Assembly: GCA_945992055.1 (NCBI GenBank)
Contig: CAMFVG010000102.1
Span: 1-59,099 of the forward strand
DNA length: 59,099 nucleotides
Direction: 5' to 3'
Origin: an uncultured Clostridia bacterium
GTDB lineage: Bacteria; Bacillota; Clostridia; Lachnospirales; Lachnospiraceae
Below the pieces are notes generated by a model. That model ran no database searches and was not told the DNA's origin. It saw only the letters and a list, made by a program, of their open reading frames with translations. Made by a program: the position numbers and the translations under genes. Shown here piece after piece: positions 1 through 8,263 of the stretch; position 1 is the stretch's first letter; each line of letters opens with the position of its first letter.

Positions 1-931
1 GTATAAGTTACGAACAGAGTATCATTTTCAAGGCTATATTCATGTAAAAGCCATCCCGGGAGCGCCCAAGGAATTGATTCGTAAGGTTGGATTTCTAGCA
101 GACAGAATGAGCGTAAACCTGGAACTTCCTACACCGGAAAGCCTGCAAAGATTAGCACCACATAAGACAAGAAAGACCATTCTGACACCCATGCGTTTGG
201 TACAAAATGGTATGGAAGAGAACCGGCAGGAAATTATGGTTTATCGACATGCACCGCGATTTGTTCCGGCAGGACAAAGTACGCAGATGATTGTAGGAGC
301 TACACCGGAAAGTGATTATCAGATTTTGAATGTGGCAGAGGCTCTGTATAAGAATTTTGATTTAAAGAGAGTCTTTTATTCGGCATTTATTCATGTAAAT
401 GAAGATTCCAGTTTGCCCGCAAGGACAGATGATGGTCCGCCGCTTCTGCGAGAACATCGGCTTTATCAGGCGGATTGGTTATTACGATATTATCATTTTG
501 AAGCGAAGGAATTATTGTCTGAACAGAATCCAAATTTTAATGTACTCATCGATCCGAAATGCAATTGGGCCTTGGAACATTTGGAGTTTTTTCCGGTAGA
601 AGTGAATCGGGCAGATTATCGCACGTTGCTGCGTGTTCCGGGAATAGGATATAAGTCTGCAGAGCGAATTGTAAGAGCGAGAAGAATGGGGAAATTAGGT
701 TTTTCGGATTTGAAGAAGATGGGAGTAGTATTAAAACGGGCTCTTTATTTTATTACTTGTAATGGGAAAATGATGTATCCGACGAAAATAGAGCAAGACT
801 ATATTTTGCGTAATCTTTTAAGTACAGATGAAAGGATACCGATTTCCGTTCAGGAGATGGGATATCAGCAACTGTCTTTGTTTGATGATGTAAAGTTTAG
901 GCAGGAACAACTGGGAGTGATAAATCAATGA
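1..931 (+). CDS. Putative DNA modification/repair radical SAM protein, 5' end outside window
   Basis: The reading frame is open from base 2, so this is the C-terminal ~309 residues of a longer protein. The visible part begins inside the radical-SAM barrel (HVKAIPGAP, FLADRMSVNLELPT) and ends with a helix-hairpin-helix DNA-binding segment (LLRVPGIGYKSAERIVRARR). This combination is characteristic of the family named 'putative DNA modification/repair protein, radical SAM', which is normally encoded beside a DUF4130 uracil-DNA-glycosylase-like partner; the next gene fits that partner and overlaps this one by 4 bp (ATGA). The CxxxCxxC cluster-binding motif must lie upstream of the window and cannot be checked. 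The biochemical activity of the family is not established as far as I know. Family call confident, function not. Confidence 0.85.
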   Translation, partial: YKLRTEYHFQGYIHVKAIPGAPKELIRKVGFLADRMSVNLELPTPESLQRLAPHKTRKTILTPMRLVQNGMEENRQEIMVYRHAPRFVPAGQSTQMIVGATPESDYQILNVAEALYKNFDLKRVFYSAFIHVNEDSSLPARTDDGPPLLREHRLYQADWLLRYYHFEAKELLSEQNPNFNVLIDPKCNWALEHLEFFPVEVNRADYRTLLRVPGIGYKSAERIVRARRMGKLGFSDLKKMGVVLKRALYFITCNGKMMYPTKIEQDYILRNLLSTDERIPISVQEMGYQQLSLFDDVKFRQEQLGVINQ

Positions 932-1755
932 AAAAAATTTATGTTTGCAGTGACACACAGATAGGCATTTTCTCTGCTATTTATGAAGCATGGAAAACAA
1001 AATTAGAGGAAGATGGAGTAGGAATTGCTCTTTGTGGTATGGTGGATCAGGCTCTTTTTTGTGAGTATTTGGAAGTGCAAGAGGAGGAAAAAAAGATGCT
1101 TGCCGTGGAGAAAATGATACGGAAGCATTTGGGAGAATATGCTTATTGGAACATTTATCATGCATTATTATCTCATGATGAAAAGAAGGGGGATGCGATT
1201 CTTGGAATGATGCTAGCGGCAAGAAAAATTCCTGATAGTAAGCGTATTATGGAACATTTGACGCATCCCAAGGTAGAAAAGGTATTTTCTCTTGGCAGGA
1301 AGGTAGCCAACGAAGCACATTATTATCATGAGTTTGTCCGATTTTCAGAACTGGAAAACGGGATACTTTTTTCTGAAATTGAACCTAGGAATCGAATTTT
1401 ATCGTGTTTAGGAGAACATTTTTCTAATCGATTTCCATTAGAAAATTGGATGATATATGATAGAACACATGATATGGCACTTGTACATGAAAAAGGGAAA
1501 AAGTGGACACTAGTGCATGACATTCAGAAAGTTGGGGAAATCAAGGGGCAGTTTGCTACTTGTGAATCCTTGTATGTAGAACTTTGGCAAGTCTTTTTTC
1601 GGAGCATCTCGATCAAGGAGCGGGAAAGCCATGAAAGGCAGAGACAAAATTTACCGTTATTATTTCGGAGTCATATGACGGAATTTCAGGAACAAAATGG
1701 AGGATCAGTATGTTATAATCAATATGTTAATACAGAGAAAAGAGGAATACAATGA
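928..1755 (+). CDS. TIGR03915/DUF4130-type putative DNA repair protein
   Basis: A 275-residue protein starting at an ATG that overlaps the stop of the radical-SAM gene (ATGA), implying translational coupling. N-terminal YVCSDTQIGIFSAIYEAW and the central FVRFSELENGILFSEIEP, GEHFSNRF and NWMIYDRTHDMAL stretches match the family encoded next to radical-SAM/HhH proteins, whose C-terminal part is related to uracil-DNA glycosylases. The pair probably acts on modified or damaged DNA bases, but substrate and reaction are unknown. The gene is soluble, has no signal peptide, and its 3' end overlaps the next gene by 4 bp, so all three genes are probably one transcript. Confidence 0.8.
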   Translation: MKKIYVCSDTQIGIFSAIYEAWKTKLEEDGVGIALCGMVDQALFCEYLEVQEEEKKMLAVEKMIRKHLGEYAYWNIYHALLSHDEKKGDAILGMMLAARKIPDSKRIMEHLTHPKVEKVFSLGRKVANEAHYYHEFVRFSELENGILFSEIEPRNRILSCLGEHFSNRFPLENWMIYDRTHDMALVHEKGKKWTLVHDIQKVGEIKGQFATCESLYVELWQVFFRSISIKERESHERQRQNLPLLFRSHMTEFQEQNGGSVCYNQYVNTEKRGIQ

Positions 1756-2471
1756 AAACATTGCATCGAATAGTGGGAAGTTTAGCGGGGATATCGATGC
1801 TAATCATATTACTTATTTCGGCATTTGAGATAGGTGCCTATAGTGATTATGGGTGGTATGAAAGAGCATACATAAAATACGATGTACTTGCGGATTTGGA
1901 GATGGAGATGGAAGATGTCATGGATGTTACGCAGGAAATGATGGCATATCTTCGAGGAAACCGTGAAGATTTAGTGGTAGAGACCAGAGTGGATGGCAGA
2001 AATCGCGAGTTTTTTAATGCACGGGAAAAAGCGCACATGATAGATGTGCAAAAACTTTTTGTTGGTGGTTTGTGGCTCCGTCGTAGCGCTGTGCTTTTGT
2101 TGCTTTTGACAATCGAAATTTTATGGAAAACAAAAGGGGATTGGAAACAAATTTTGCCGAAAGCGTGTCTAATCAGTATAGGTAGTTTTATAGTATTTGC
2201 GATTGGGGCAGGCGTGTTGTTTATGACGGACTTTACAAGGTATTTCACCTTGTTTCATGAAGTCTTCTTTGACAATGATTTGTGGCTGCTGGATCCACGT
2301 ACAGATTTGCTGATTCGGATGCTGCCGGAAGGCTTTTTCTTGGATATGGTGGTAAGAATCGGCACCATTTTTTTTGTTTTAGCGGGACTCATGCTAGGAA
2401 TCAGTATTTTGGTGCTAAAGTTTGTAAAAACAAGGAAAAAAAATGTACGAATGAAGAAAAATGTGATATGA
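1752..2471 (+). CDS. TIGR01906/DUF1461 family integral membrane protein
   Basis: A 239-residue protein with hydrophobic segments near residues 8-27, 112-123, 140-160 and 200-225, i.e. about four membrane spans with a large extracytoplasmic loop after the first. The loop contains the motif FFNAREKAHMIDVQKLF and the later segment FHEVFFDNDLWLLDP, both typical of the DUF1461 family. Its role is unknown. The start ATG overlaps the previous stop by 4 bp. I saw no terminator between it and purL 41 bp downstream; a weak TATGAT -10-like element lies at 2467-2472, at the end of this gene. Confidence 0.75.
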   Translation: MKTLHRIVGSLAGISMLIILLISAFEIGAYSDYGWYERAYIKYDVLADLEMEMEDVMDVTQEMMAYLRGNREDLVVETRVDGRNREFFNAREKAHMIDVQKLFVGGLWLRRSAVLLLLLTIEILWKTKGDWKQILPKACLISIGSFIVFAIGAGVLFMTDFTRYFTLFHEVFFDNDLWLLDPRTDLLIRMLPEGFFLDMVVRIGTIFFVLAGLMLGISILVLKFVKTRKKNVRMKKNVI

Positions 2472-2512
2472 TACGTTATATACAAAAAAGACAATCGTAA
2501 ATGGAGGATACT

Positions 2513-5500
2513 ATGAGTAGTGTAAGACGCGTTTATGTGGAAAAGAAACCAGAGTATGCTGTTCAGGCAAAAGCATTGAAAAGCGAGATGAAAAGTTATT
2601 TGGGAATCAAAAATGTAGAGAATGTTCGAGTTTTGATTCGTTATGATATTGAGAATATTTCCAATGCGACATTTGAAACCGCATGTAACGGAATTTTTTC
2701 AGAACCGCCGGTAGATACGTTGTATAAAGAGACCTTTGATATGAAGGAAGGAAGCCGCGTGTTTTCTGTGGAATATCTTCCTGGTCAGTTTGACCAAAGA
2801 GCAGATTCGGCTGTTCAGTGTGTGCAGTTTATCAAAGAAGATGAACTTCCTGTTATTAAGTCTGCTACAACGTATGTAATTGAAGGAAATCTTACAGATG
2901 AGGAATTTGAAGCAGTAAAAGCGCATTGTATCAATCCGGTAGACTCCAGAGAGACTGGTATGGAAAAACCGGACACCTTGATTACTGTGTTTGACGAGCC
3001 GGCAGATGTGAAGATTTTTGACGGATTCAAAGACATGGCAGAGGATGCATTGAAGGAATTATACAATTCCCTTGGAATGGCAATGACATTTAAGGATTTC
3101 TTGCATATTCAGAACTATTTTAAGAATGAGGAAAACAGAGACCCTTCTATGACAGAAATTCGTGTGCTTGACACCTATTGGTCTGACCATTGCCGTCATA
3201 CAACGTTTGCGACAGAGCTTACAGATATTACATTTGGCGAAGGGGATTATAAAGAACCGATTGTAAATGCATATAAACAATATTTGAAAGATCATAGCGA
3301 AATCTTTGCAGGTAGAGAAGATAAATTTGTTTGCCTCATGGATCTTGCGCTTATGGCAATGCGAAGATTGAAACTGGAAGGGAAATTAGAAGACCAAGAA
3401 AAATCAGATGAGATTAACGCATGTAGTATCGTTGTACCAGTAGAAGTTGATGGAGTAGAGGAAGAATGGCTTGTAAACTTCAAGAATGAAACACACAACC
3501 ACCCGACAGAAATCGAACCATTTGGTGGTGCAGCAACCTGTCTTGGAGGATGTATCCGTGACCCATTGTCAGGCCGTACATACGTATATCAGGCAATGCG
3601 TGTAACAGGTGCAGCAGACCCGACTGTATCCGTAAAAGATACATTGAAGGGAAAACTTCCGCAAAAGAAATTGGTACGTGAAGCTGCACATGGATATAGT
3701 TCATATGGTAACCAGATTGGTCTTGCAACCGGTGCGGTTAAGGAAATCTATCATCCGAATTATGTAGCAAAGCGTATGGAGATTGGTGCGGTTCTTGGAG
3801 CTGCCCCTAGAAGAGCAGTTATCCGTGAAACTTCGGACCCGGGTGATATTATCATCTTACTTGGTGGACGTACCGGACGTGACGGATGTGGTGGTGCGAC
3901 AGGTTCTTCAAAAGTTCACACAGAGGAATCAATCGAAACCTGTGGTGCAGAAGTACAGAAAGGGAATCCGCCGACTGAGCGTAAGATTCAACGTTTATTT
4001 AGAAGAGAAGAAGTAAGTAAATTGATTAAGAAGTGTAACGACTTTGGTGCCGGTGGTGTTTCTGTTGCGATCGGAGAATTGGCAGACGGACTTCAAATCA
4101 ATTTGGATAAGGTTCCAAAGAAATATGCAGGTCTTGACGGGACTGAAATTGCAATTTCTGAATCACAAGAACGTATGGCAGTAGTAATTGATCCAAAAGA
4201 TGTGGATGAATTCATGACATATGCGAAGGAAGAAAATTTGGAAGCGGTTGCGGTTGCAGAGGTAACAGAAGAACCAAGATTAGTGCTTTCTTGGAGAGGA
4301 AAAGAGATTGTTAATATTTCTCGTGCATTCCTTGATACGAACGGGGCACATCAGGAAACGAAGGTAGCGGTAGATATTCCGAATAAAGAGGATAGCATTT
4401 TAGTAAAACCACAAGTGGAAGATGTGAAAGAAAAATGGATGGCTACTTTATCGGATTTAAATGTATGTTCTCAAAAAGGCCTTGTAGAAATGTTTGATGG
4501 TTCTATTGGTGCAGGTTCTGTATTTATGCCGCACGGTGGAAAATATCAGATGACAGAAACACAGGCTATGGTAGCAAACTTGCCTGTGCTTACAGGTAAA
4601 TGTGATACGGTAACGATGATGAGTTATGGATTTGATCCATACCTTTCAAGCTGGAGCCCATATCACGGTGCAGTTTATGCCGTGTTAGAATCTGTTGCAA
4701 AGATTGTGGCAAATGGTGGAGACTATCGCAAAATCCGTTTGACATTCCAGGAATATTTCAGACGTATGTCAGAGGAACCATCTAGATGGAGTCAACCATT
4801 TGCAGCACTTCTCGGTGCATATGATGTACAACTTGGATTGGGACTTCCATCCATTGGTGGAAAAGACAGTATGTCAGGAACATTCCAAGACATTGATGTA
4901 CCACCAACATTGGTATCTTTTGCAGTAGATGTGGCGACGCAGAAGGATATCATCACACCGGAATTTAAGAAAGCCGGCAATAAGTTGGTATGGCTGAAGA
5001 TTGCAAAAGATGCTTATGATTTGCCGGTATATAGCCAAGTTATGGAGCAATACGGTAAATTCCATGAGGATATTCAAAAAGGAAACATCGTATCTGCTTA
5101 TACGTTAGACAGACATGGTATTGCAGCAGCAGTCAGCAAGATGGCGTTTGGTAACGGTATGGGAGTTGCCATTTGTGGTTGTGTAGATAAGAAGGATTTG
5201 TTTGCACCGGCATTTGGTGATATGGTGGCAGAAGTTCCTGCAGATAAGGTTAGTGAACTTAACATTGAACATGTTGTAATCGGTGAAGTGACGGACAATG
5301 GAGTGCTTTCATATGGAGATGTGAAGATTGATTTGTCAGAGGCAGTAGAGACATGGAAAGCTCCGTTAGAGAAAGTATTTGCGTCTGTGGCAGGTGTGGA
5401 TGCACCGACACCGGTGGAAGAAAAATTGTACAAAGCAGACAGCATCTATGTATGTAAGAATAAAGTAGCAAAACCGACGGTATTCATTCCAGTGTTCCCA

Positions 5501-6268
5501 GGAACAAACTGTGAATATGATAGCCGCAAAGCATTTGAACGTGCAGGTGCAAATGTGATTACAAAAGTATTCAAAAACTTGACTGCAGACGATATTCGTG
5601 AATCTGTAGCAGAATTTGAAAATGCAATCAATGAAGCACAGATTATTATGTTCCCAGGTGGATTTAGTGCAGGTGATGAACCGGATGGTTCTGCAAAATT
5701 CTTTGCAACTGCATTCCAAAATGCAAAAATCAAAGAAGCAGTAGAAAAGTTGCTCAATGAGCGAGACGGACTTGCGCTTGGTATCTGTAATGGCTTCCAA
5801 GCACTGATCAAATTAGGTTTGGTTCCATATGGTAAGATTTGTGGACAGACAGAAGGTTCGCCTACCCTTACTTACAATACGATCGGACGTCATATTTCTA
5901 AAATGGTGTACACGAAAGTGGTGACTAATAAATCGCCATGGTTGCAACAAGCACAGCTTGGAGGTGTTTATACAAACCCGGCATCCCATGGAGAAGGCCG
6001 CTTTGTAGCACCGGAAGCAGTACTGGACGAACTCTTTGCAAACGGACAAGTAGCTACACAGTATTGTGATTTGGATGGAAATATTACAATGGACGAAGAA
6101 TGGAATCCAAACGGTTCATACAGAAGTATTGAAGGTATTACAAGTCCGGATGGCCGTGTACTTGGTAAGATGGCGCATTCAGAACGTAGAGGCGATTCTG
6201 TTGCCATTAATATTTACGGAGAACAAGACCTTAAGATTTTCGAATCCGGTGTACAATATTTTAAATAG
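2513..6268 (+). CDS. purL: Phosphoribosylformylglycinamidine synthase, single-chain
   Basis: A 1251-residue FGAM synthase (purine biosynthesis step 4: FGAR + glutamine + ATP -> FGAM). It is the large one-polypeptide form, with an N-terminal PurS-like part, two AIRS-type synthetase halves, and a C-terminal class I glutamine amidotransferase. Visible landmarks are DTYWSDHCRHTTF near residue 210, the nucleotide-binding NETHNHPTEIEPFGGAATC, and the amidotransferase elbow ALGICNGFQAL with its catalytic Cys. The common Firmicutes arrangement is separate PurS/PurQ/PurL; the fused form is frequent in Lachnospiraceae. I chose ATG 2513 rather than the in-frame ATG 2501 because GGAGG at 2503-2507 sits 5 bp before 2513. 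No other pur gene is adjacent and no purine riboswitch was seen. Confidence 0.96.
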   Translation: MSSVRRVYVEKKPEYAVQAKALKSEMKSYLGIKNVENVRVLIRYDIENISNATFETACNGIFSEPPVDTLYKETFDMKEGSRVFSVEYLPGQFDQRADSAVQCVQFIKEDELPVIKSATTYVIEGNLTDEEFEAVKAHCINPVDSRETGMEKPDTLITVFDEPADVKIFDGFKDMAEDALKELYNSLGMAMTFKDFLHIQNYFKNEENRDPSMTEIRVLDTYWSDHCRHTTFATELTDITFGEGDYKEPIVNAYKQYLKDHSEIFAGREDKFVCLMDLALMAMRRLKLEGKLEDQEKSDEINACSIVVPVEVDGVEEEWLVNFKNETHNHPTEIEPFGGAATCLGGCIRDPLSGRTYVYQAMRVTGAADPTVSVKDTLKGKLPQKKLVREAAHGYSSYGNQIGLATGAVKEIYHPNYVAKRMEIGAVLGAAPRRAVIRETSDPGDIIILLGGRTGRDGCGGATGSSKVHTEESIETCGAEVQKGNPPTERKIQRLFRREEVSKLIKKCNDFGAGGVSVAIGELADGLQINLDKVPKKYAGLDGTEIAISESQERMAVVIDPKDVDEFMTYAKEENLEAVAVAEVTEEPRLVLSWRGKEIVNISRAFLDTNGAHQETKVAVDIPNKEDSILVKPQVEDVKEKWMATLSDLNVCSQKGLVEMFDGSIGAGSVFMPHGGKYQMTETQAMVANLPVLTGKCDTVTMMSYGFDPYLSSWSPYHGAVYAVLESVAKIVANGGDYRKIRLTFQEYFRRMSEEPSRWSQPFAALLGAYDVQLGLGLPSIGGKDSMSGTFQDIDVPPTLVSFAVDVATQKDIITPEFKKAGNKLVWLKIAKDAYDLPVYSQVMEQYGKFHEDIQKGNIVSAYTLDRHGIAAAVSKMAFGNGMGVAICGCVDKKDLFAPAFGDMVAEVPADKVSELNIEHVVIGEVTDNGVLSYGDVKIDLSEAVETWKAPLEKVFASVAGVDAPTPVEEKLYKADSIYVCKNKVAKPTVFIPVFPGTNCEYDSRKAFERAGANVITKVFKNLTADDIRESVAEFENAINEAQIIMFPGGFSAGDEPDGSAKFFATAFQNAKIKEAVEKLLNERDGLALGICNGFQALIKLGLVPYGKICGQTEGSPTLTYNTIGRHISKMVYTKVVTNKSPWLQQAQLGGVYTNPASHGEGRFVAPEAVLDELFANGQVATQYCDLDGNITMDEEWNPNGSYRSIEGITSPDGRVLGKMAHSERRGDSVAINIYGEQDLKIFESGVQYFK

Positions 6269-6280
6269 AATTGTGAACAA

Positions 6281-6320
6281 AAATACTGCTCATATCATAT
6301 TGATATGAGCAGTATTTTTA
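6281..6320. terminator. Bidirectional intrinsic terminator between purL and the HTH gene
   Basis: A perfect 17-bp inverted repeat (6281-6297 and 6301-6317, core ATACTGCTCATATCA) with a 3-nt TAT loop. It is flanked by A-tracts on the left and T-tracts on the right, so it can terminate both purL and the convergent gene, whose stop codon abuts the right arm. Confidence 0.9.
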
Positions 6321-6767
6321 TGCCAGTATTTCTTCTCCGGATTCAAATAAGAGTTCGTTCGTTTGTTGAACGGAAAGCTTTTGTTTTAATGCAAAGATGA
6401 TAATAGAATCTTTGTGCTTTCGAGGATAGAGTTTTCCTAAATTAGCAAGTGCAAGTGCGCGTTGTGTTTCTTCGTAATTCATCTGGGCAGCTAGGCAAAG
6501 TGCCAATACTTTGTCTCGACCGGGATTTTTCGTTCCGTTCAAGACTTGATATGCATAATTTCTTTGAATCTGTGAAGCACGAATCAAATCGCTTTCCACA
6601 ATATCGTGTTCGCGCAGATATGAGAAAAGATATTCTGCAAAGGAAGAGAAACCGCCCTGTTCTGGTAGTTGACTGGTATAGGTATCCAGTTCGGCCCTGG
6701 TACGAGATTTCTGTAAAATTTTTAATAATTCTTCGGTAGTTAGATTTTTCCTTTGTATGTCAGTCAT
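6318..6767 (-). CDS. Helix-turn-helix (XRE-like) regulatory protein, partner of adjacent kinase
   Basis: A 149-residue soluble protein. The middle (about residues 45-105) reads like an XRE-type HTH: FAEYLFSYLREHDIVESDL, then ASQIQRNYAYQVLNGTKNP and RDKVLALCLAAQMNYEETQ. The C-terminal third is helical (LGKLYPRKHKDSIIIFALKQ). The N-terminus is rich in Thr/Lys and could be a phosphorylation tail, but that is speculation. It is divergently transcribed from a Ser/Thr kinase gene, sharing a 75-bp intergenic region whose two promoters overlap at the -10. Such HTH/kinase pairs recur in Lachnospiraceae to my knowledge. The RBS is weak (GAAG). Function unknown; it is probably a DNA-binding protein and may be controlled by the kinase. 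Confidence 0.7.
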   Translation of the reverse strand: MTDIQRKNLTTEELLKILQKSRTRAELDTYTSQLPEQGGFSSFAEYLFSYLREHDIVESDLIRASQIQRNYAYQVLNGTKNPGRDKVLALCLAAQMNYEETQRALALANLGKLYPRKHKDSIIIFALKQKLSVQQTNELLFESGEEILA

Positions 6768-6780
6768 GTGTGTCTTCTTC

Positions 6781-6828
6781 TTGCATAAAAACTGGTTGTA
6801 TTATATAATTTTTTCATTACAAAAGCAA
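6781..6828. promoter_or_regulatory. Overlapping divergent promoters of HTH gene and kinase gene
   Basis: Plus strand: TTGCAT (6781-6786), 17 bp, TATAAT (6804-6809). Minus strand: TTGCTT (6828-6823), 17 bp, TATAAT (6805-6800). The two -10 boxes share the palindrome ATTATATAAT, so polymerase cannot occupy both at once; expression of the two genes is probably mutually exclusive at this site. Confidence 0.65.
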
Positions 6829-6842
6829 GGATGGAGTACAAG

Positions 6843-7934
6843 ATGGAAGTTGCACAAGCATATAGAATGTCCTTATATCAGGATTATGGGCCTCTTGGAA
6901 CGAAAGAGCATGTTAGATTAGTACGTAATCAAGAGAATGGACAAATATGTGTAAAGAAAGAAGTGGACAGCACCCAGCAGGATGTGATTGCATTTCGACA
7001 AAAAAATCATAGTTCCTATTTTCCGGAATTATATGAAGTGATTGAGGAAGATAATAAAAGTATAGTCATTGAGGAGTACATCAATGGTATCACGTTAGAG
7101 GAGTATATGATGGGAGAGCCTTTGGCAGAGGAGGAAGCAGTTCGGATTGCGAAACAAATCTGTGAGGCACTTTTGGAACTGCATCAAGCAACACCCATGA
7201 TTGTTTATCGGGATTTAAAAACGGAGAATGTGGTAATTACCAAAGTTGGCAATGTAAAATTGGTCGATTTTGATATTTCCCGATCCTTTCATGAAGGGAA
7301 GAAGCGAGATACTGTTTTAATGGGCACTGCAGAATATGCAGCACCGGAGCAGTTCGGGTATTTTCAAACGGACAATCGAACCGATATCTATGCATTTGGA
7401 GTGCTATTTAATTATATGCTTACAGCGAGATTTCCGATTGAGCAAGTTACAACGGGGAAATTCAAGAAATTGATTGAGAAATGTATCGAATTGGAACCTT
7501 CTAAAAGATATCAGAGGATAGAAGAGATATTATATATATTGGAACCAAAAGAAGAGTTTGTTGCGATGGGAAATGATGCAAATCGGCAGTCATGGACGAT
7601 ACCCGGTTTTAGAAGCAAAGTACCGTGGAAAATGATTTTGGCAGTTCTGGGTTATTTCTTTTTCACTTATTTATCCCTGGATATGGATTTTGTAAATGAA
7701 GCAGGAATTGAGTACACAGGGGCTGTAAAATGGGTGAATCGAATTCTTATGCTATTTAGTTTTTGGGGAACCATCTTGTTTTCATGTAATTATCGAGGGA
7801 TTTCAAAAGAAATCAAATGGTATCGACATCATTCTTTACTAGTTCGTGTGGCATCCTATATAGGTACCTGGTTTGTTTTTATTGTTGTGGCAGTTGCGCT
7901 TTCACAATTTGTTGAGCGAATACTGAATCTTTAA
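6843..7934 (+). CDS. Membrane-anchored Ser/Thr protein kinase
   Basis: A 363-residue protein with an N-terminal Hanks-type kinase domain (about residues 10-240) and two to three C-terminal hydrophobic spans (about 265-350). Visible kinase landmarks are VKKE (ATP-binding Lys region), IVIEEYINGITLEEYM (hinge), IVYRDLKTENVVI (catalytic loop, YRD replacing HRD), VDFDISR (DFD in place of DFG), GTAEYAAPEQF (activation/P+1 loop) and DIYAFGVL. Catalytic Asp and Asn are present, so it should be active. There are no PASTA repeats, so it is not the usual PrkC. Start ATG 6843 is preferred over ATG 6831 because GGAG lies 6 bp before 6843 and nothing suitable precedes 6831. The likely partner or target is the divergent HTH protein. 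Confidence 0.85.
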   Translation: MEVAQAYRMSLYQDYGPLGTKEHVRLVRNQENGQICVKKEVDSTQQDVIAFRQKNHSSYFPELYEVIEEDNKSIVIEEYINGITLEEYMMGEPLAEEEAVRIAKQICEALLELHQATPMIVYRDLKTENVVITKVGNVKLVDFDISRSFHEGKKRDTVLMGTAEYAAPEQFGYFQTDNRTDIYAFGVLFNYMLTARFPIEQVTTGKFKKLIEKCIELEPSKRYQRIEEILYILEPKEEFVAMGNDANRQSWTIPGFRSKVPWKMILAVLGYFFFTYLSLDMDFVNEAGIEYTGAVKWVNRILMLFSFWGTILFSCNYRGISKEIKWYRHHSLLVRVASYIGTWFVFIVVAVALSQFVERILNL

Positions 7935-7980
7935 AGTGTATGCTTACAGCATACCAAAATGTAAATATATGGAATAAAAT

Positions 7981-8009
7981 AAGAGACATGGATGAAGACC
8001 GTGTCTCTT
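7981..8009. terminator. Hairpin terminator between kinase gene and RHH gene
   Basis: Inverted repeat AAGAGACATGG (7981-7991) / CCGTGTCTCTT (7999-8009) with a 7-nt loop and AT-rich flanks on both sides. It can serve both convergent genes. The RHH stop codon is embedded in its right arm. A second small hairpin (GTATGC/GCATAC, 7937-7954) lies just after the kinase stop. Confidence 0.7.
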
Positions 8010-8154
8010 ATTTATTGGAATTTTTAAGATATTCCTTCAGTATTAAGTTTATATATTGTGAAAATGAGCGATCATCGTTTTCGGCAAGTTTTTTGATTCG
8101 CTCAATCACTTCAGTGTCAAGAGTAATACTGACTTTATTTTTTAACGGTTTCAT
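8008..8154 (-). CDS. Small ribbon-helix-helix (Arc/MetJ-like) DNA-binding protein
   Basis: A 48-residue gene that is easy to miss. It starts at ATG 8154 with an excellent RBS (AGAGGTG, 5 bp upstream) and ends in the terminator at 8008. The protein has the ribbon-helix-helix pattern: a short beta strand KVSITLD, helix TEVIERIKKLAEN, turn DDRSFSQ and helix YINLILKEYLKN. Alternating residues in the strand (K7, S9, T11) would contact the major groove in a dimer. It is divergent from the zinc-ribbon gene, and the shared intergenic region contains four 10-bp direct repeats, the kind of array RHH proteins bind cooperatively. It is probably an autoregulator and repressor of its neighbour; no toxin gene is adjacent, so it does not look like a simple antitoxin. 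Confidence 0.75.
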   Translation of the reverse strand: MKPLKNKVSITLDTEVIERIKKLAENDDRSFSQYINLILKEYLKNSNK

Positions 8155-8201
8155 ACAATCACCTCTTTCGCGTATAATATATCAATTTATGCGAACGAAG
8201 G

Positions 8202-8230
8202 TTGACTTATGCTATAAAATCGCATAAAAT
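8202..8230 (+). promoter_or_regulatory. Promoter of zinc-ribbon membrane protein gene
   Basis: TTGACT (8202-8207), 17-bp spacer, TAAAAT (8225-8230). The -10 lies inside the 10-bp repeat array, so a protein bound to the repeats would block it. Confidence 0.7.
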
Positions 8231-8250
8231 AGTATAAAGTAGTATAAATC
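8211..8250 (+). repeat. Four helically phased 10-bp direct repeats (probable operator)
   Basis: Four consecutive 10-mers, GCTATAAAAT, CGCATAAAAT, AGTATAAAGT and AGTATAAATC, share the core (T/A)ATAAA(A/G)T. The 10-bp spacing places each copy on the same DNA face. The array covers the -10 and likely start site of the downstream gene and lies between it and the divergent RHH gene. Confidence 0.6.
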
Positions 8251-8263
8251 AGGAGGAAGAACA

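Noticed and set aside
2455..2512. Purine riboswitch or strong promoter before purL
   Set aside because: The gap overlaps the DUF1461 gene end; no riboswitch blocks are present and only a weak -10-like TATGAT was seen.
7940..8227. 95-codon plus-strand frame after the kinase gene
   Set aside because: It is the antisense shadow of the minus-strand RHH gene at 8008-8154, which has a good RBS, a recognised fold and its own terminator.
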